Position numbers and translations under genes: made by a program. A DNA stretch of 64,000 nucleotides from an uncultured Alphaproteobacteria bacterium (GTDB lineage: Bacteria; Pseudomonadota; Alphaproteobacteria; RF32; CAG-239): NCBI GenBank assembly GCA_934271715.1, contig CAKQRZ010000003.1:89055-153054 (forward strand). Reading direction: 5' to 3'. Positions 61,611-64,000 of this stretch are shown here, one piece after another. The first letter of the stretch is position 1; each line of letters starts with the position of its first letter. A model generated the notes under the pieces. It had not been told where the DNA came from and searched no databases. It saw only the letters and a program-made list of their open reading frames with translations.

Positions 61611-62532
61611 ACTGGATGAAAAATCCCTAAAAAAACTAAAAACTTTCGCCGCCTGCGCCAGCATCAGCGTTTCGGTTGCGCTCAGCCTGATAAAAGCCGG
61701 AGCGGCGATTGTAACCGGTTCGCTTTCGGTGCTGTCTTCTATGGTTGACAGCCTGACCGATGTTATTTCATCTTCCATTTCTCTGGTGGCGGTAAAATTT
61801 GCCAACAAGCCTTTAACCGAACATCACCGCTACGGCTACGGCAAAGCCGAATCGGTCAGCGCGCTGATACAGTCGGCCTTTATCGCCGGTTCGGGCGGTT
61901 TTATTCTGTATGACGGAATCTGCCGTTTTATAGACCCGACGCCAATAAAGCAAACGGCTGTGGGCTTGTGGATTATGATAATCAGCATTATCTTGACCGT
62001 GGCGCTGATAACATTTCAGGCTGCAGTCGTAAAAAAGACCAATTCGCAGGCGATTGAAGCCGACAGCGCGCATTATACGGTTGATTTGCTGACAAACGGA
62101 GCAATTATCGCCTCGCTTTTGGTGGTGCGTTATTTAAATTGGCAATGGTTTGACAGTCTGACAGCGGTGCTGATTTCGGCCTATTTATTGTGGAACGCCG
62201 GACATATCGCCCTAAAGGCGCTGGAAGAAATTACAGACCATGAGGTTGATGAAGAGATTAAAGCAAAAATTATTGCCTTGGTGCATGAAGTGCCGGAAGT
62301 CAAAGGCTATCACGACTTCCGCACCCGGGTTTCAGGCTTGCGGATGTTTATAGAAATTCATCTGGAACTGGACGGAAACTTAACTTTGTCGCAAAGCCAT
62401 GATATTTCCGATAAGGTTGAAGCTAAAATTTTGGCAGAATTTCCGTTAGCGCAGATAATTGTGCATCAAGACCCTTTCGGACTGCATGAAAAACGCCTAG
62501 ACCATGAAATAAGCGGCCATTGCGAATTATAG
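61597..62532 (+). CDS. Cation diffusion facilitator (FieF-like) metal efflux protein
   Basis: 311 aa. The start is taken as the TTG at 61597 because TGGAGA is upstream. Six spans with metal-site residues DSLTD in span 2 and HYTVD in span 5, matching the D-x3-D and H-x3-D of FieF/YiiP, so zinc, iron or cadmium type. C-terminal cytoplasmic dimer domain with conserved histidines (HEVPEVKGYHDFRTR, IVHQDPFG). It overlaps the fused permease gene by 14 bp. Confidence 0.9.
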   Translation: MNNSELDEKSLKKLKTFAACASISVSVALSLIKAGAAIVTGSLSVLSSMVDSLTDVISSSISLVAVKFANKPLTEHHRYGYGKAESVSALIQSAFIAGSGGFILYDGICRFIDPTPIKQTAVGLWIMIISIILTVALITFQAAVVKKTNSQAIEADSAHYTVDLLTNGAIIASLLVVRYLNWQWFDSLTAVLISAYLLWNAGHIALKALEEITDHEVDEEIKAKIIALVHEVPEVKGYHDFRTRVSGLRMFIEIHLELDGNLTLSQSHDISDKVEAKILAEFPLAQIIVHQDPFGLHEKRLDHEISGHCEL

Positions 62533-62552
62533 GCTAAAAATTATAAACCTTA

Positions 62553-62587
62553 AAAAAAATTCCCGGTCTCACGTCGGGAATTTTTTT
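62553..62587 (+). terminator. Terminator after the cation efflux gene
   Basis: 13-bp stem AAAAAAATTCCCG (62553-62565) / CGGGAATTTTTTT (62575-62587). Confidence 0.9.
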
Positions 62588-62610
62588 AAGCAAGGAGGAA
62601 AGAAGATAAA

Positions 62611-62961
62611 CTATCTGGACATTGCAATTTCTTGCAAAGCCTTGACATTAAGGTTTGTATTCATGCGGCTGATTTTATTTTCATAAGCTTTAACAGCTTC
62701 ATTAGTGCCTTTGGCAATTTCACTAAATCCGCCTCTTTCGGCAGCATACATAGCAATTTTGCTAGGGGTCTGCACATTAACAGCTTCTTTAACAGCGCTG
62801 ACAACTTTGCCCTCATACTTCATGACATCGCCGTTAAAGTAGGCATTGGCAAGTTCCAGACTCTTTACAGCAACAGTCTCTGAATGAGCTATTACAACAG
62901 GCTTGCTTGCTGCAAACTGCCGTCTTAAAGTTGTTCCGTTATTTTCGTTGTTATTAGACAT
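62611..62961 (-). CDS. Hypothetical protein, 116 aa
   Basis: Start ATG at 62961 with AAGGATT upstream; a longer frame back to 63045 has no ribosome site. No signal peptide or membrane span; mostly helical. The pattern of conserved aliphatic and alanine positions reminds of phasins, but this is only an impression. Single-gene unit. Confidence 0.65.
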   Translation of the reverse strand: MSNNNENNGTTLRRQFAASKPVVIAHSETVAVKSLELANAYFNGDVMKYEGKVVSAVKEAVNVQTPSKIAMYAAERGGFSEIAKGTNEAVKAYENKISRMNTNLNVKALQEIAMSR

Positions 62962-63072
62962 TTTACAATCCTTATTTCTTATCTTTTGTCTATTCTTAAC
63001 ATATTTATTTTGTTTTGTCAAGTACAATAATTTAGACAAACACACTTTTTTTGTTCTTTTATTTTAAATAGC

Positions 63073-63107
63073 AAAGCCGCGGGAATCTGGGGGAGAGCCG
63101 CGGCTTT
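63073..63107 (-). terminator. Hairpin downstream of the cysteine-rich gene
   Basis: Perfect 10-bp stem AAAGCCGCGG (63073-63082) / CCGCGGCTTT (63098-63107). T runs are weak, so it may be a terminator on either strand. Confidence 0.6.
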
Positions 63108-63178
63108 AATTTAGACTTTACGATTTATATTTTTTTAAGTGTTACACCACCTCCTTAGAAAAAACACTCTTTGATTTA

Positions 63179-64000
63179 CTATTTTTTCTTTGTGTATGAA
63201 CACTTCCAAGTATAAGACTGACCGCTTACGGCTTCGCCTTTCACTTTGCCCAAAGATGAGCTGGAGGCAAAGAACTCACACGGAGTATGAGGACCTGGAA
63301 TTTGATAGTTGTTCAAAACTCTGGTTGTTTTACCTGCCCCGGCAGAGGCAACAATTCTATCTTGATTTGTGGTGTCGGTTGCATGAATAGAAACGCTGCT
63401 AAACGCGCAACTCGGCACATCAAATACGCAGTTATAATATCCGGTACCGCATCCTTTGCCGGAACAGCCAAACGCCGAGCAGCACTCATCTGTACTATAA
63501 GACAGCGAGCAGGTTACAGAAGCCGTATAGGTGCTGGCAGTGCAGCTGTTGCCTGTACTTCCGCCGCCATTGCCGCATTGTGAGCTATTCTTGCATTCTA
63601 CATACTGTGTACCACCGCAGGTTGCTTTTTCGCCGCAAGGTACATAGCTAGAGTTAATAGCACGGCATTTAACGCTGTTATCAGCACCGTTTACCACCCA
63701 TGGAGCCACACTATATTTAGAACAATTTTCCGTTGGTTTCTTAGAGCATACGCCGTTTACCAACTGATAACCGCTCTTTATATTCTCTATACATTTGTAT
63801 TTTGAAGAATCTGTAGGGCATGTTGCACAAGCATAGCAATTTTCATCTTTCTTACTAGTCAGAGTATAATCCAAACAAGCCGCTGGCTTCTGACAATAAC
63901 ATTTATCACCAGACAAAGTATAGTCAAAATTTGTTGGGCAGGTGTATACAGTTTTAACACATGCATATTTGTTTGTTCCAGCCGGTCCATAATATTCATA
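63179..64000 (-). CDS. Cysteine-rich repeat protein, 5' end outside window
   Basis: The frame is open to the window edge, so the 274 codons shown (273 aa plus stop) are the 3' part. About 30 cysteines, many in short repeated patterns (CPTNFDY, CPTDSSK, CYACATCPT, ENCSKYS), then a C-terminal domain with few cysteines. Such proteins are usually surface-exposed and exported, with disulphide-bonded repeats. No family recognised. A TTG near 63916 should not be taken as a start. Confidence 0.75.
   Translation of the reverse strand, partial: YEYYGPAGTNKYACVKTVYTCPTNFDYTLSGDKCYCQKPAACLDYTLTSKKDENCYACATCPTDSSKYKCIENIKSGYQLVNGVCSKKPTENCSKYSVAPWVVNGADNSVKCRAINSSYVPCGEKATCGGTQYVECKNSSQCGNGGGSTGNSCTASTYTASVTCSLSYSTDECCSAFGCSGKGCGTGYYNCVFDVPSCAFSSVSIHATDTTNQDRIVASAGAGKTTRVLNNYQIPGPHTPCEFFASSSSLGKVKGEAVSGQSYTWKCSYTKKK

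Noticed and set aside
63130..63170. ACCACCTCCTTAG resembles the 3' end of 16S rRNA.
   Set aside because: Only about ten bases match and no rRNA body is next to it; on the minus strand it looks like a stray ribosome-site sequence.
1..64000. CRISPR arrays, complete insertion sequences, tRNA and rRNA genes.
   Set aside because: No regularly spaced identical repeats, transposase frames or tRNA/rRNA sequences were seen on reading both strands.

Overview
The window is a chromosomal segment of a Gram-negative bacterium, most likely an alphaproteobacterium of the AT-leaning, probably host-gut-associated type. The evidence is the LPS-export block (kdsD, lptC/lptA, lptB, hpf, ptsN), the rpmH-rnpA-yidD-yidC-engB block and the divergent tyrS/anmK pair. 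The lineage is inferred from gene order and protein style; no rRNA or tRNA gene was seen.

Layout. 2-3567: LPS export and nitrogen-PTS genes, with a fused LptC-LptA protein and with kdsC and rpoN missing from their usual places. 3692-8692: an accessory island with unrecognised genes, a proline-rich candidate secreted protein followed by five small membrane proteins, a pilin-like gene behind a (CT) repeat, and decayed duplicate fragments. 8693-13593: a methyltransferase, a Bax-inhibitor-1 family protein, and the ribosomal L34/RNase P/YidD/YidC/EngB block.

13597-40587 (minus strand): one long cluster of 18 genes read towards lower coordinates, encoding a type IV secretion system (T4SS). It has three VirB2-like pilins, VirB3, VirB4, two VirB8-like proteins, a VirB7-like lipoprotein, a VirB9-like protein fused to a SPOR-like domain, VirB11, and a giant VirB10/DotG-like protein split over two adjacent genes (1581 and 1411 aa) made largely of 17-18-residue solenoid repeats. 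Five Sec-exported coiled-coil or low-complexity proteins sit between VirB4 and VirB8. No VirB6 or VirD4 was seen. 40937-51307 (plus strand): head-to-head with it, a type IVb (R64/Tcp-like) pilus operon with an OmpA-domain protein, a TcpQ/PilL-like lipoprotein, PilN secretin, PilO, PilP, PilQ ATPase, PilR and a pilin-like last gene. Both machines would cross the same envelope, and the shared 349-bp divergent region suggests they are used together, as in IncI plasmids.

51308-54992: an accessory region with a lipoprotein behind an attenuator-like RNA, a second unknown protein with a membrane partner, and several structured non-coding stretches (repeated promoter/terminator modules, AT-rich palindromes). 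54993-62532: tyrS, a degenerate anmK homologue, a Gld-type ABC transporter with a three-part fused permease, and a cation-efflux protein. 62611-64000: a small unknown protein and the 3' part of a cysteine-rich, probably surface-exposed protein that runs off the window.
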